Assembly (NCBI RefSeq): GCF_910592395.1
Contig: NC_088326.1
Coordinates: forward strand, 2,235,001 to 2,299,000
Direction: 5' to 3'
Source: Lineus longissimus
Lineage: Eukaryota > Nemertea > Pilidiophora > Heteronemertea > Lineidae
Length of the DNA: 64,000 nt
This document shows, one piece after another, positions 36,544 through 48,814 of this stretch. A model generated the notes under the pieces. The model did no database searches. It saw nothing but the letters and a program-made list of their open reading frames with translations, and had not been told where the DNA came from. How positions within the stretch are numbered: position 1 is the first letter of the stretch; each line of letters begins with the position of its first letter. A program made the position numbers and the translations under genes.

Positions 36544-38757
36544 TTATGAGCAAAACACTCAGCGTGACCTAATTAAGTTAACTACTATTTACAATAAGGG
36601 TCACTCTGAGTTTGACTCGTTTCTGAATGTGCTGGCAGGGTATTTTGCATAACCTTTGCACAAAGTAGTCAAAGTATATCAAAACTAGAACGAACTGGTT
36701 TGGTTCAAACAAAATGTCGTTATACCTGTACTGGGGAAGGGTGCATGCACCTAAAACAAGTAACTCCTTTGATATGAACTGCTTCTGACATTTTTCCAGT
36801 CACCCTGAGGACGCATCTCCCTTTCGATCGTCTTTAATAAAGGATATGCATAACCCCTTGTTCTATAATGGCATTTACTCTGTGACAACCAAAGCCTCTT
36901 TTTCCAATACAACCTGCTTCACAAAGATTAAGCTGCATTGCCAGAAGATACTTCAGCTAATATCAGGAACCCCAGAAAGAAATGGGAGACAATTTCTAAG
37001 ACGTACGTGTCTCAGGGGGAGGGTATTAAGATGTCCCTCGTCAAGTTCAAGTCGGATCAAAGGCCAGGCAGACATGTCGCTTTCGAAAGAGAATTTTTAA
37101 ACTTTGAGCAAGTATCCAGGGTTCTGAAAGGGCAATAATTTTAAACAATAACCATGCTGTGGCCAATAAACCATGCACCCCTCTTACTGTAGAATCCTTG
37201 TCGATAAGAAAAGTAAGTGTCAAACACCTTACTACCCCTTCCATTTGTCCATTGCTCACCAGGTTTGTACATACTCCTCGACCCGATCTCTTCACTGAGA
37301 AAAGACGATGCAAGTACCAAGAAGTTGTCATTAACACTGTACAAGTGAACCCAGAGACAATAGCCCTGAACCCCAGGGAGGAATAGGAGCTCCACCAACT
37401 CTACGCTCAACAGATATCCTGGATGGCGATTGTCTCCATAGACACTCGAACCATTTGGTACCGACAACCATAGTTACCTGGATTCGCCTTCCTCTTGCCT
37501 GCAGAGACAGGAATAGACAAACTTTTTTCACAAGTAGTGACTCCATTTTGATAATTCAAGTTACGTGTGTCCATTCCAACTGTTAAACTACATGAAGGAG
37601 TGGATAATCCTCTGCCAATTCCCAATATCGTGTGCTGTGAGTTTTGAGCAGAAAAAAACATTTTCCATGTTTGTCGTATTTTGAGTAAGCCACTGTGTTA
37701 TTTGTTAATTTTTCTTCAATGCCTTTACCAATCGTCAAAGAGAGCCACGTAACATATTTACTGAGAGCTCTAGCTGTACATTTGTAAATTGAGCATATGT
37801 CTGTACTTGGCAATGGTTACCAATGGCCAGGCCTTGAGAGTGATGATGAATGGGGCTGGACACATTCCTTGTTAGTACTTGCCAATTACAGGCAAATCGG
37901 TACTTTATTAATGCTAACTGCTAGTTTCTCAGCGACACTCAATTCATAGAGAGAGATATGAAAAAGAAAGTGTCTGAACCCTGGATTTTCCTGGATTCGC
38001 CTCCCTGAGAACCTGACTACATTGACAGAAATACCCACTTAGCATTTACAATATCTGATGTATTTCTTCTACAAAAGAAGATGAATTCCGACGAGTCAGA
38101 TAACAGATAACGGATGTCCATGGCGGATTCCATCATTGGACGGAAATATACTGCTGGTATATGGTTTCTCATATATCATGACTTGTAAGTTTCAAATTCT
38201 AGATAAGGCAGCGAGATTTGAGATATTTGCTTGGAATTTTGCTCTCGTTGACTGGCACAATAATGTGACCCGCTTAAGATACCCCGAGCCCTGTTGATGA
38301 GTGAAAAAACACATTTAGCCTTAACCACTGTACATTACAGAGTTTAACCTCAGGAAAACAGCTTGCACTGAGTTATGTATTTAATCAATAAACGATTAAA
38401 CTGAACTAAACTGAGTTGTAGAATCCAGTGATAGCTTGCCTGGATCCGTCGCTCCATTTGATATGCCGCTACTGATATAATAGCCGGCCACTTATCTCCA
38501 GGCAGCATCTAATTTGATACATTTAGAGACAAAATTGTCATATTTTCTTCTATTGGTTCGGAAAAGAGTGTCCTTATTCTAGGTTTGTTGTTCAAGAATA
38601 TTCCTCCGTGCATGCGGTGAGAACAGCATATAGTAAGCGGGAGCAGAAGGATGTTTGCATTGATCATGACAATTTATTTCAAATGATAGGTGCATGGATC
38701 CGATCTAGAGAAAGGCTCCTATTATATATATCCTATAAAAGAAACCTTAACCTGTCC
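36544..38757. other. overlapping short frames, no recognised gene
   Basis: At 36846-37813 there is an unusually dense set of 70-108-codon frames on both strands (for example minus 37141-37467, 108 codons). This suggests a locally GC-richer stretch or a very decayed coding sequence. None shows a recognisable family. Confidence 0.3.
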
Positions 38758-39060
38758 CTGTACACTCATCATCATCATCATCATGTCCCGCAGCTGTTAG
38801 GCCATTGGGGCGACGCTGCATGCATGACTACTTGGCACCATAGGGATCGGTCCTCTGCAAGGCGGATCAGGTCCTCTGTTCTACGTCCTGTCCAATCTTT
38901 TATGTCATCCATCCAGATCCTCTTTGGGCGCCCTCGCTTTCGCTTTCCCTCAACTGTGCCCTGCAAGATCGTATTTGCCAGGGTTCCCTTGGCTCTGGTT
39001 ACATGGCCAAACCATCTCAGTTTCCTCTTCTTGGCAACTGTCAACAGGCCACTGTACACT
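38758..39060 (-). mobile_element. 5'-truncated RTE-like LINE insertion with 9-bp target-site duplication
   Basis: CTGTACACT occurs at 38758-38766 and 39052-39060 as the target-site duplication. Between them lie 285 bp of LINE 3' end on the minus strand. The element terminates in six CAT units (ATG/TGA tandem on the minus strand, 38767-38784). A short trinucleotide tail in place of poly(A) is typical of RTE-clade and related LINEs. The 5' truncation fits target-primed reverse transcription. The coding tail is intact, so the insertion is fairly young. Confidence 0.9.
38781..39049 (-). pseudogene. C-terminal fragment of LINE reverse transcriptase
   Basis: About 90 residues remain: KKRKLRWFGHVTRA, then GKRKRGRPKRIWMDDIKDWT, then a tail ending PNSCGT. 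The K-LRWFGHV and RGRP-x-x-W-x-D-x-I motifs are a recurrent signature of the region C-terminal to the polymerase domain in many non-LTR retrotransposon ORF2 proteins. Endonuclease and polymerase domains are missing, so it cannot function. The stop codon TGA (38783-38781) is itself the first unit of the terminal TGA tandem, leaving essentially no 3' UTR. The frame is uninterrupted from the truncation point. Confidence 0.88.
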
Positions 39061-42000
39061 GGTTTATGCCATATTTGTACAAATTTATTCTGCCCTATTT
39101 CATAAATACTAAACGATATATTGATAACTGTAAAATCACTCACTAAGAATTAGATATATCTCACGTTATTGAAAGTGATGTTAAAGAAGTGATACATAAT
39201 TGAGTTTAACCTTGAAGATCACGGTGGATAAATGAATTGGTATACCTTTATAACACAACAGAAACAAGGCGCTCCAATGACAGTGTTGAAGGGGTACAAC
39301 CGGATAAAGATAATAAATGAACTGATCTTTTGTCTGTTTCTTTCGTGTCTTCATTTCCTCTCTCCTGGTAGACACGTATTTTTCTTTAACAAACGAGCTA
39401 ATTTGATTGTGATATGATCTTACCTTAACATGGCTATGTAAGTCATGGGGTACAAGATTGAAAATGCATACACACATTTGTATTCATCTTCTCAAAAACG
39501 CCCCGTGGCAATGTGGCATTTTTTAATCTCATTTTTTCACCAGCAATCTTAAACGTGACACGAGACAACTTATTTACTCATTAGGTACACGCTGAAGGCT
39601 GTAGAACAAAACGTGTTGCAAATATATCGTGCAAACAAAAGGTGCCTCTCTGGTGTAAGATTAAACATCAAGGCAGTGTGTCACGTTGCTTTCTGTTTTA
39701 TGTTATAAATATTGACTTATCGTTAACGTTGTAGGGTTTTTTTCTACAAACTCATTCGTGACTTTGATAAAGGTAAGGCATTGCTGATGATACCAATGGA
39801 AACCTCATTTTGAAATTACGTTTGAAAGTCGTCTCCGTGGGCACTTGTAAGGGTTCTGTAGAAAGCGCTGGCAACTGTAATGGGCGCGATTGTTGCCTGT
39901 TGTCGTTTCGGAGGAGTATGTCATATTCGACGGCATTAGACAGACCTATTACGCCTAAATGCGACTTTTGCGTACGCAGCTTATATTGCTGAACTCTCTT
40001 GTAACATTAGTATTAACTAAGCTTTCTTACTAAGCTGGACTGTATTTTCCATCCATTGTTTTCGGACGAAAAAAACTGACGGGACCTAAAAAAAAATATG
40101 TGGCGTCTTCAGGAGATAATCTTAATGTTTTTTAAGTATGCTTAACCATAAAAATCTTCTTCAAGTTCCTTTGAGTCATCAAGAATAGTCTTAGCTTCAT
40201 TATAATGCTTTGGAATTACCAACGGATTTTAATCGAATTCATATAACTTCACCGTGGCATCAGCTTTATTCAATTTCACCGCATCCCACAGCGGACCAAC
40301 TCCATTCAATTTGTGATATGTAATACATTATGTGAAACATAATATGTTTCACAACACAACATTTCCTGAAACATTTCCTGAAAGTCGTATCAAACAACTT
40401 CCATTTGAACAGCTCCACATATTTCCAAACTTAGCTCGACAAAAATAAAATGTTATCGTTAATTTGTTAGTGACAGCATGCAAGGCATTGAACGTTCCCT
40501 AAGACGCGCTTGAATAAGCGATAATACGCTTGAATAAGCTGATTCGAGACAGATTTTCATTTTTTCAGATTTTCCAGATTTAGATTCTCATTGTCTAAAA
40601 ACAATATGTCAATTTCGAGATTGAAACCGTGTTTGTGATATTTCAAGCAGGGAAAAACTTGAGCGAAATCAATTGCGTCTAAAAGTTGAAAAATTCAATG
40701 AGTTTTTGTAATGTGTGTCTTTGTTTTCTTAGGGAAATGTACGTTTTTACCTTTTTGCCCAAGGCGTTGTTTGCTTGGTCTTGAAAAGAATAGTGTTTTT
40801 CAGATAGGCGGTTGTGGTATCATGGCTTCATCAAGGAAATAAATCGTTTTGCATTTCTTAGTGTCTTCAGCTATTCAATATATCAAACGAACGCACTTTC
40901 ACTGCTAGCATTTTTTACCCTGAATATTCAGTTCCTCGACTGCACAGCAAGAATCTTCTTGGGCGGTTATTTATTTATGTCCGCTCTGGTTCATATACAT
41001 TATAGACGCCTTACTGGTGTACAATGGAAATTTTTTTCTCGATAATCTTATCTTATATTGTGTATTAGGCAACCTTTCAAACTTATCAGACAACCTGCTC
41101 AGACAGTGCCTGGTAGGCCATTTGAATAATTAAGTGTTACGTCGTAACCTGTGAAAATATTTATTCCTTGGAATGACCCTTAACAATGGAAGTCCTTGTA
41201 TTGTATCGGCGCAAAATAGTATTTTCTCTTACATGACAGATTAAGTCATGAGCTATTTCGTGTATGGGTCAATTTTGATTTGCTCGACAAATTGAGGGAT
41301 TACTTCCTTCCAGGTCAAATGTTGCTGGTAATGCGCCCAAGATTAAACAACATGTACACGTGACTGCCCGAGCTGCTAGTACAAATAGACTTCTTCTGAT
41401 CAAGTGGAATCACGATAATTACTTTTACTCCCACTAAGTTATATCAAATACAACATGTCATAAATAATTGCAGAGATTGCAACCTAGGGGTGCTGTCTAA
41501 TTGATGGATGTGCTAGTCACTGTATCAATTCCATTACTTGAGTCGATCCATCAATTACGCTAACACTCTCTTCTGAATTACAAACAGGCGATTTTATTGT
41601 TGTCTTTCATGGATTTGCATTCTGTGTCTGAAATATGACTGATGGACGCTCATTGTGGACGAAATTTACGAGAGACAAGGCCACAATTGATTTTTTAAGC
41701 CTTTTAGCAGTTAAATTGTCAATGTTTGACCGCGACGCATCAAAGAATGCGTGGTGTTGTGAATCTGAAATTTAGATTATGTTATTCCGGACAGTCGGGC
41801 AAGTAAATGGTGAAAAATAAACTGGTGATTGACCACGGAAATTTTTTGATAATCGACAAATTAGACAGACTTTGATATTTCCACTCTTTTCAGCCAACTG
41901 GCAGAAAAAACTCAAAACACGCCCCCTATTACCAAATTAGCAAAATTCGAAATCAATTTTTTCATCAAATAATTTCTTTATATCTGTAGACTTGCCACAA

Positions 42001-42361
42001 CAAATATTTTTTCAATACCTCTCCAAATATGTGCTTGAGAGTTAAAAACATGCACTCGTCTAATTGATAGGCCTCGGCCCTCCAACCTATGAATATTCAT
42101 TAGTGGTCTTGTCTCACGATATTCATGTAACTGTTCTCTGGTCATGTGGTTTTATTACCGTTTCCTCTAACGTAATTTTAAGAGAAGAATGGAATGTGTG
42201 TCTAAGGCGAGAGCTGCTGTCGTGGCAAATGTCTTTTTGACCATCCACACTCGCAGAAATAAAGGTTTTTCAGCTTTTGAGATACCCTTAATGGTTTTTT
42301 GGCCAATACACATATGCACCAGTAGAAGTTTTTCAGCGAATTCTTAGAGTTACAAATGGCA
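39061..42361. other. no recognised feature, 3.3 kb
   Basis: Small structures only: a palindrome with 10-bp arms (GTGAAACATA / TATGTTTCAC) at 40331-40351, and a doubled 'acgcttgaataagc' at about 40510-40540. No gene recognised. Confidence 0.4.
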
Positions 42362-42419
42362 TTAAAAAGTATTATAAAAACATTTCTATAGCGCCAGATT
42401 CATAAAAGCAATGCTCTAA

Positions 42420-42592
42420 GGCTGACGTTACATAGGCCTCATTCGTTCACTTCCCACATGTCACGTTCCCCTTAATGCGTTCGTTCCTCACTGAATGCAT
42501 GCCACAAGGCCGTGCATTCACCGAGGAACGTTAAGTAAAGCTGGAACGTGACATGTGGGAAGTGAACGAATGAGGCCTATGTAACGTCAGCC
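42420..42592. mobile_element. 173-bp palindromic MITE, copy 1
   Basis: Begins GGCTGACGTTACATAGGCCT and ends with the exact complement. The arms are perfect for ~50 bp and the centre is a partly asymmetric ~70 bp. It is flanked by TAA on both sides (or CTAAG, if the outer G is counted as target). The element at 59196-59368 has identical length with the centre in reverse orientation. TAA-type targets with GG-starting termini would fit PIF/Harbinger-type MITEs, as inference. It lies inside a LINE 3' UTR and is therefore younger than that insertion. Confidence 0.9.
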
Positions 42593-42666
42593 TAAGGCGC
42601 TTTACATTTAAAACATTCATTCATCACAGACATGACATACGAAATATAAAAACACAGCTCCGAAAG

Positions 42667-42951
42667 TTAAGAAATACAATAATGTTTTCTAAAAAGATGT
42701 GTCTTTAAACGACCCTTAAAAGATTGAACACTTGGTGACCCTCTGATCGTTGCCGGCAGTGCATTCCACAGACCAGGAGCAACTTGTCCCAATGACCTCG
42801 AGCCGTATCTTTTAGTGCGATTCCTTGGCACAGACAAGAGGCTCTGGTCCGCGGAACGCAACTGCCTGTTTGGCACATGCTTTACAATAAGATCATCGAA
42901 ATACTCTGGTTCTAAGCCATTTAAAACCTTGTACGATAAAACCAGCGGCAT
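42667..42951 (-). pseudogene. C-terminal remnant of CR1/L2-type LINE ORF2
   Basis: 94 codons remain: YKVLNGLEPEYFDDLIV, then RQLRSADQSLL, then GSRSLGQVAPGLWNALPATI and SFKGRLKTHLF. The order VYK-LNG-P-Y, LRS, P-LWN-LP and FK-LK-HLF is the conserved C-terminal pattern of CR1/L2-like ORF2 proteins. Upstream on the same strand the expected 'HW-P---RI--K' segment is detectable in a different frame (around 42955-43010) with stops, so there is at least one frameshift. The polymerase domain is absent and the element is dead. Confidence 0.85.
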
Positions 42952-43020
42952 GTGGCGCTTCCTTAATCAATTTGTTCTAAAGTGCCAAATGGACAGAACT
43001 TCTTTAAAAAGACACTTTGC

Positions 43021-44677
43021 CTGCACGCTTTATTGATAAAGAAGATGTCTTTCCATAATTGGGAAAGCAACCACGCTTTAAAGCTATTTACGAAACCCCG
43101 CACGCGATCTTTATTCCATTAAATAATGAATTTAATGGAAGAGTCGATGATTTGTAGCCATAGGAGTTTTGAATTTGATTTGAAATCTCAAAATGATCAT
43201 ATAGAATAATTTCGTCGGTTGGGTATTGGACGATACAAAAATGCAATACCCCCTGGCAAAGGTTTGCACGGAGTATATGAGATAATTAACGTGTGACATA
43301 TGAAATTTGATACAGATTCAATAAACACTGTAACATCAACGCAACAAGCCTTTTAATGTGACTTAATTGTTTTGCCTAAGGGAAGGGTAGGGTTCTTTTA
43401 AGCACTCGTTTAGACACCGAAATATCACTTGCGATTATTTTCGCAGGTTATCATTATGTCTGTGGGATATTACGGATAAAGTACTAATAATTGTGTTATA
43501 TCCATAGAAGTAAGGTGGAAACGGAAGAGTTGTACTGTCAATAATCAATTCAAATGTATATTGCCCGAAATAATGTCTGATCTCTAAATTCGATTATTAT
43601 TTTCCTCTGGAAAGTAAAGTCATCGTTAGTTTACATGAGTGACGATTTTGCTGGCAGGGCTAACAATCCAAATAAGACATGTGCATCTAGCTGTAATGTT
43701 TTTTCCTTTTCTATGAAAAAGTCTTGCCATCCTTCCTTCCTTTCGACAGAATTCTAGATGCTTTTCAGAGGCTCAAAAACCTTTATCTTTAAGAGTGCAA
43801 TTACCACGAAACCAACTCAAAGCCCCAAATCAGGCGCAGACATCTTACCGGCGATCAAATGTCCTCCAACATTACTATATCATGTCTCCATATCGTTCTC
43901 TGATCAGAGAGACACTCGTTCCACTTTGACAGCCCTCAATAGCACTTCACCCAGATACAATCAGATCAATCCACCCCGACACTACTCGTGACCATATCAA
44001 CTGATCATCTATCCACGAGTGCTATTGACTCAAATCACCAGGCTACTGCTCGCCAATAGACTCTGCAATGAAACCTTTGGGATCAATACAGTAAGCTAAA
44101 ACGCTTAACAGACTGGCGCTTATCAGTTTTTCTGAAAGATTAAACGTGACTCGTTAAGAGACAGCAATGCAAAGAAACCACTATGATCGATACATCTAAA
44201 TTCGCGGATTCTCTTTTGAAACATTCAAAGCACTTGTTGCATTCAGTCCAGCGATGTTGCCAGGCACATCCTCGACATTAGCTTATTTAAGAATCTCACG
44301 AGAATTTTTATAAGAGTGTTCATGTACATATCTAAGAAACTGAATAACAATTACACTGACGAAGAATCTTTCAGAATCTAATCTTAATTTTTGACCTGGG
44401 TTTTTGCCTGTGGTTCAAAAAACCTTTGTAACAACTGATATCGAAATGAAGTAAATTCAATCATGAGACACGTCCATACAAAGTGACGGATTACTCTTGA
44501 AGACCGAACACAATCCACTTCAGCCGCCTCGACACACAAACTCTGACGCTTAACAAACACCTCGCTTCCTACTTAATCTTACTAACAAACAATCGTTCTT
44601 CGGCTTTTATTTACAGAGCGACTTTCGTAGATTTATTAAAGGCTTCGATGGGTATGTAAGAGTTGATGTGGATGTAC
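43021..44677. other. no recognised feature
   Basis: Nothing recognised. Chance-length frames only. Confidence 0.45.
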
Positions 44678-44824
44678 GGAGGTCATGCAGTGGCGTAATG
44701 GTCAGAGTGCAGAGCTCAAAATCAGGACGTCATACGTTCGACTCATGGACACTCCACCCTAAATTGGTTCATCCTTCAAATGGGCCGTAAATCCGAGGGT
44801 CCTTGTAATGGAGAAGTTTTTTTT
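44678..44824 (+). mobile_element. tRNA-derived SINE
   Basis: A tRNA-like head carries an A box (TGGCGTAATGG, 44691-44701) and a B box (CGTTCGACTC, 44735-44744) with tRNA-like spacing. The would-be anticodon region is CTCAAAA, closest to Leu-CAA. The acceptor ends do not pair, so it is not a functional tRNA gene. The body (AATGGGCCGTAAATCCGAGG, ~44779) resembles the 'gggacgtaaa.c.gaggtcc' body of common invertebrate SINEs. It ends in a run of nine T. Confidence 0.65.
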
Positions 44825-47599
44825 CGCCTGATAGTTAAGGTTAAGTTATGGGCAGTGACAATTGCAAGATATATTAACTTAGAGAAGAGGATCTCGTAGG
44901 GGTTGAAATTTGAGGCAGGCCAACATTAGTGCTTACCAATCTCCCATCTTTCACACAATAATAAACAATTCCTATCTTCAGTCCAAGTCATAACAATAAC
45001 AGTGGCCCTATGACATTTCTTACCCGGTCTAATAATGGCTCTTGCGAAGCAATCTGTCTGCGAACTTGCGCAGACAGAAGCGTCTCTGGCATTTTCATAT
45101 TGTAAAAGAAGAACTACATGATTGTATACACAATAAAGAGATTCTAAGAAACATAAAATAATTTGTCTTAATATTTACAAAGAACTCCCATCAATTAGCA
45201 GATCCACTTCATAGCATATACGATTACAGCGAAAAGTGTACTCTCCAGCGGTTCATCTTTGTACGGATCGTGTGATTGACTTGGTTTGCCAACATCATGT
45301 TTTTGCAAATTACAAGAATTCTGATTAAGACGACTTTTTTTATTGTTGCGCGGCAGCGTTACTTTCTTGCTTGCCAGATCGTCACGGACTTCGAGATGTC
45401 AATGCCTTCGTCCTGCTGGCAGTTGATTGATCGCTAGACCATGGAGTCTGTATAAAGAAACACGTCATCTGTCGTCATATGTTTTCTTAATAAAATGAAC
45501 GACTCGCGTGTAACTAGGCAATGAGCTAAATAAGCAGACACGGCAGGGCAAGGCAGCCAAAGCGCAATCATCTCATACCAAGCTTGTGCTTGCTAACTCG
45601 ATCATTGACACCTCTATTGAACCAGCAACTTCCCTGGATGGGGTATGCAGGCCTGGAACATCCTATATATGAAGTTGTTCGGTTAAAAACCGCTGCCAAG
45701 GCTTGGCTGAGCTCGACAATTCAGTGATATCAGTCGTGTGTTTGCCACACAAGACCCGTGCTTCGCGCCGACAATGGAATCAGTTACATACATCACAGGC
45801 GTACAATGTCTGTCCATGTATGCAGGAGACAACCATACACACATGCAACATGCATGCACTTGCAAGCTTAGAACTAGTTCAGTGCACGATGAAACAGCAA
45901 CTACATGTCTGATCAGTGTAAGGAGGCATCTTGGCGCATGCTTCGTAATCCTGGCATCATTCAATTTTTCTTATTCGCAATGCATTCTTTCCTTTTCTGG
46001 CTTCCAGGTCTACCGCTGAATTAACCAAACAACTTGCAGTTAGTTTGTTTTTTTATGACATTACAAAAGATGAACACGCCACAATTGGATTCCGAAAAAA
46101 TTTAACCACAGGATAAAGATAGGATATAATGCACCGCTATTTGCTTTAATCTGGCATGAACTCGTAAAGGTTATTAAACTTTTTGACATTTCAGCTGTGC
46201 AGAAAGAACAATCTTTCGAGATAAAAAACCCCAAAACAATGGGAACCTGCTCTGATATTAGATCTTTTTTACATCGGCTTTGATGGCGACAATTTAACCC
46301 AAAACTTTCGCAGCAGCTGTTTACGAGTTCTTCGTGATACTTTGCTTTCTAGTTTGAAGCCATTTCCTGTGGCTGTGCGGTAAAGTGAGGCATCTCACTT
46401 AATTGGCTAACTTCATCTCATATCATCTGATGGTCTTTACATGCCCACTGGCTAGTCCCTCGCCCTTTGGCAATGTATCTTTTATCAAATATACTGTGAA
46501 CAACAAGCACTAAACTTTCCCAATTTGGCATGTATTATGAGATACTTGGCAGGGTTTCAAAGATGTCCCGTAGGCCCAGGCCATCTAGGGTCACGGTATT
46601 CCCTTCATCCTTCATTACGTGACTATGTCCGACCTAATGTGGTCATTCTCCGATGGCGTTGCCCGAATAAGCCTGTCACCGTCCTTTGTGGGGGCACCGG
46701 TCTATTAGGAGAAGCTCTCGATCCCGTAGGGCTGATGACATTGGTGAAACCCTTCAATGGACGGCTGGAGTGGCCAGAAGCAAATTGTCTAGCTACTGTC
46801 CTGGATTGTTAACGTGATTGTTCCTAAATAATTCCCTGCTAAAATTTAATCACGAAGACTTCTGTGAGAGAACATTTATTTTATGTGTCTGAAGAAAAAA
46901 AACAAGCTAACCAAAAGATGCAAATGAAATTGTCGACATGGTAACGTAAATGCCATAACACAGTATTACTCCTGCATGTCGAAGTATAATAGCTCTGAGT
47001 GCTGCAAAAGCGTACTTCCTTAGTTAAATTGATCTGGCAATTGCATGTTGAACTTTTTAATATGATTTAAAACTAATCAACCAGGGTAGATTTTTTTGGC
47101 TTCTACTGTGATGGGTGGTCTAAAGTAACGATTACATGGAATGTAATTTAGATGAATCATGTATCGGGAACGCTGAGAAAATGATATACAGGATGACATC
47201 GTTGAAATCTATAGATTACAGAATTCGTCATATACCTATCAACCACATCTGTGACCTGATTAATACAATTTATAGTGTGATTAATTTCAGCAAACTAAAT
47301 TACATAGATTCCAGTCTGGTATGGCGAGACTTCCTATCATCCAAAACCAAGGAGAATGCGAATATCTGCCACACAAAAGGAAAGTCACCTGATCAGAAAT
47401 TGGTCAGTCTCACGTTCTAGTCATACATAGGGGAAACTTCCCAATAATTTTCCTTCGTACCGCCTATTCAATCACATACTAAGACGAAATCTAGTTTGGT
47501 ATCTGCGATATTGTGTGTGACCCTATAGGGATAGCTGTGATGAATTTAAGCAATTCGCCTGGCCGAGCCTTTTGTGTATACACCAATCTGTTTGAGATA
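44825..47599. other. no recognised gene
   Basis: 46525-46812 is a GC-richer stretch with a 95-codon ATG frame that I cannot assign. 45683-46019 is open on both strands. Otherwise ordinary AT-rich sequence. Confidence 0.35.
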
Positions 47600-47777
47600 C
47601 AGTAGAACCTCCCTTAGCGGACACCTCTCTATTAGGTACAACCTCTCTATTAAGGACACTAGTTTTAGTCCCAAATTGGGTGTTTCCATTCAAGTTGACC
47701 TCTCTAATCAGGACACCTCTCTATTATGGACAGCACTTGTCAGTCCAGAGGGTGTCCTTTATAGAGAGGTTCTACTA
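47600..47777. mobile_element. 178-bp pogo-like MITE, copy 2
   Basis: Begins CAGTAGAACCTC after TA and ends GAGGTTCTACT. It is reverse-oriented relative to 26258-26435 and matched in length. The right terminus has decayed (ACTAG instead of ACTGTA). The 82-codon frame across it is not a gene. Confidence 0.8.
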
Positions 47778-48814
47778 GTTTTCATTAGAGGAGGGGGGTA
47801 TCATGTCCAATGTCATTGATGAAAAGAGAAAACAAAAATATTGGTGACCGTTTTCCTCGAGAGTAAGGTCAGAAGGTTTGAGTTCTGAACTCCCCAGGGA
47901 GAGGTTTATGGATGGAAAGTTTAATTCCATTGGCCCAGGCGTTTTTTTCCAGTTTGAAGGCTCAATGCTTCATTTTCTTGCTCATTACTGCCGACAACCG
48001 GTAGAATTTGATACTGAGCCTTGAAACATGAATTTGTTCGAAAGTGTAAAAGATCGAAAATGGCTGAAGTTTTAATTGTAATCGTATATTTCACGGTATA
48101 ACACAAAAAAAGAAGGAGTAAAAAAAAAAAAAAAAAAAAAATTTTTGGATTGATTGAATTGCGATGATGAGGTAAGCCGTTTTAATGTTCTTCTTCAATA
48201 CAAAGTCCAACCAGGACTGGATATGAGTGACACTATATCTTCTATGATGGGAATATCTATGATTAATTCACCAAATTAATCAGTCCTAAATCCTTTATTG
48301 TGGCACCAATATGTTTGGTACCCTCCTCCATCAAGCAACGGACAAGGATGAAAGATAGAAGTGACTAAAACTCAAGGAAATGGATATCGAATGACATTGA
48401 TATATTGTAATTTTGCTTGACCCTGATTACATTCTGATTACTTCGAGGGTATCTCAGTGAAGTGGTTATCCTATGCCAAAAATGGCAATCAATTTAACCT
48501 AAGAAACAGAGATATATTGCATCAGTCGTTCCAATATGTCAGATAGAGAAAACGTCAAGTTTCTTTTCGATCATCGAAGTGATTGGTGCTGCACCACTGA
48601 TAACTAAGGCCATCCATCAAACACTTGTATGCCTTGCAAGAATTTCCAAGGTCAGATTTATTCAGGCTACCCATGTACGTAAGCATCTATTTCAAAGAAA
48701 AATAAGCTAAAAAAAACTAGAAACAGTAGATCAGAGAACCTCAAATCATTGTTAGTTGAAGCAGCCAGGATAATTTTGCAACTGAATCTTCTTTTTTTTA
48801 AAATTTGACTACCA
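47778..48814. other. no recognised feature except an A run
   Basis: 22 consecutive A at 48120-48141, followed by T5, with no LINE/SINE sequence before it. The rest is unremarkable. Confidence 0.5.

Larger units (their letters stand above)
42362..43020 (-). mobile_element. CR1/L2-like LINE 3' fragment, interrupted by a MITE
   Basis: The minus strand carries the C-terminal coding tail, then a 3' UTR, then 'ggcgctatagaaatgtttttataatac' near 42366-42395. That closely resembles the GCGCTATATAAATGT-type end common to CR1/L2-like elements. The fragment is 5'-truncated. A 173-bp palindromic MITE (42420-42592) sits inside the 3' UTR. Removing it rejoins 'gctctaa' to 'ggcgctttacat'. No target-site duplication of the LINE itself is evident. 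Confidence 0.75.

Noticed and set aside
36846-37813. Decayed protein-coding gene
   Set aside because: Many overlapping frames of 70-108 codons but no shared homology or splice order. Consistent with a stop-poor composition patch.
38608-39105. 165-codon plus frame, the longest in the window
   Set aside because: Antisense to the LINE fragment at 38781-39049, including a poly-His run from the CAT tail. A shadow frame.
46525-46812. 95-codon ATG frame in a GC-richer patch
   Set aside because: No recognisable motif and no splice or poly(A) context. Not separable from chance.
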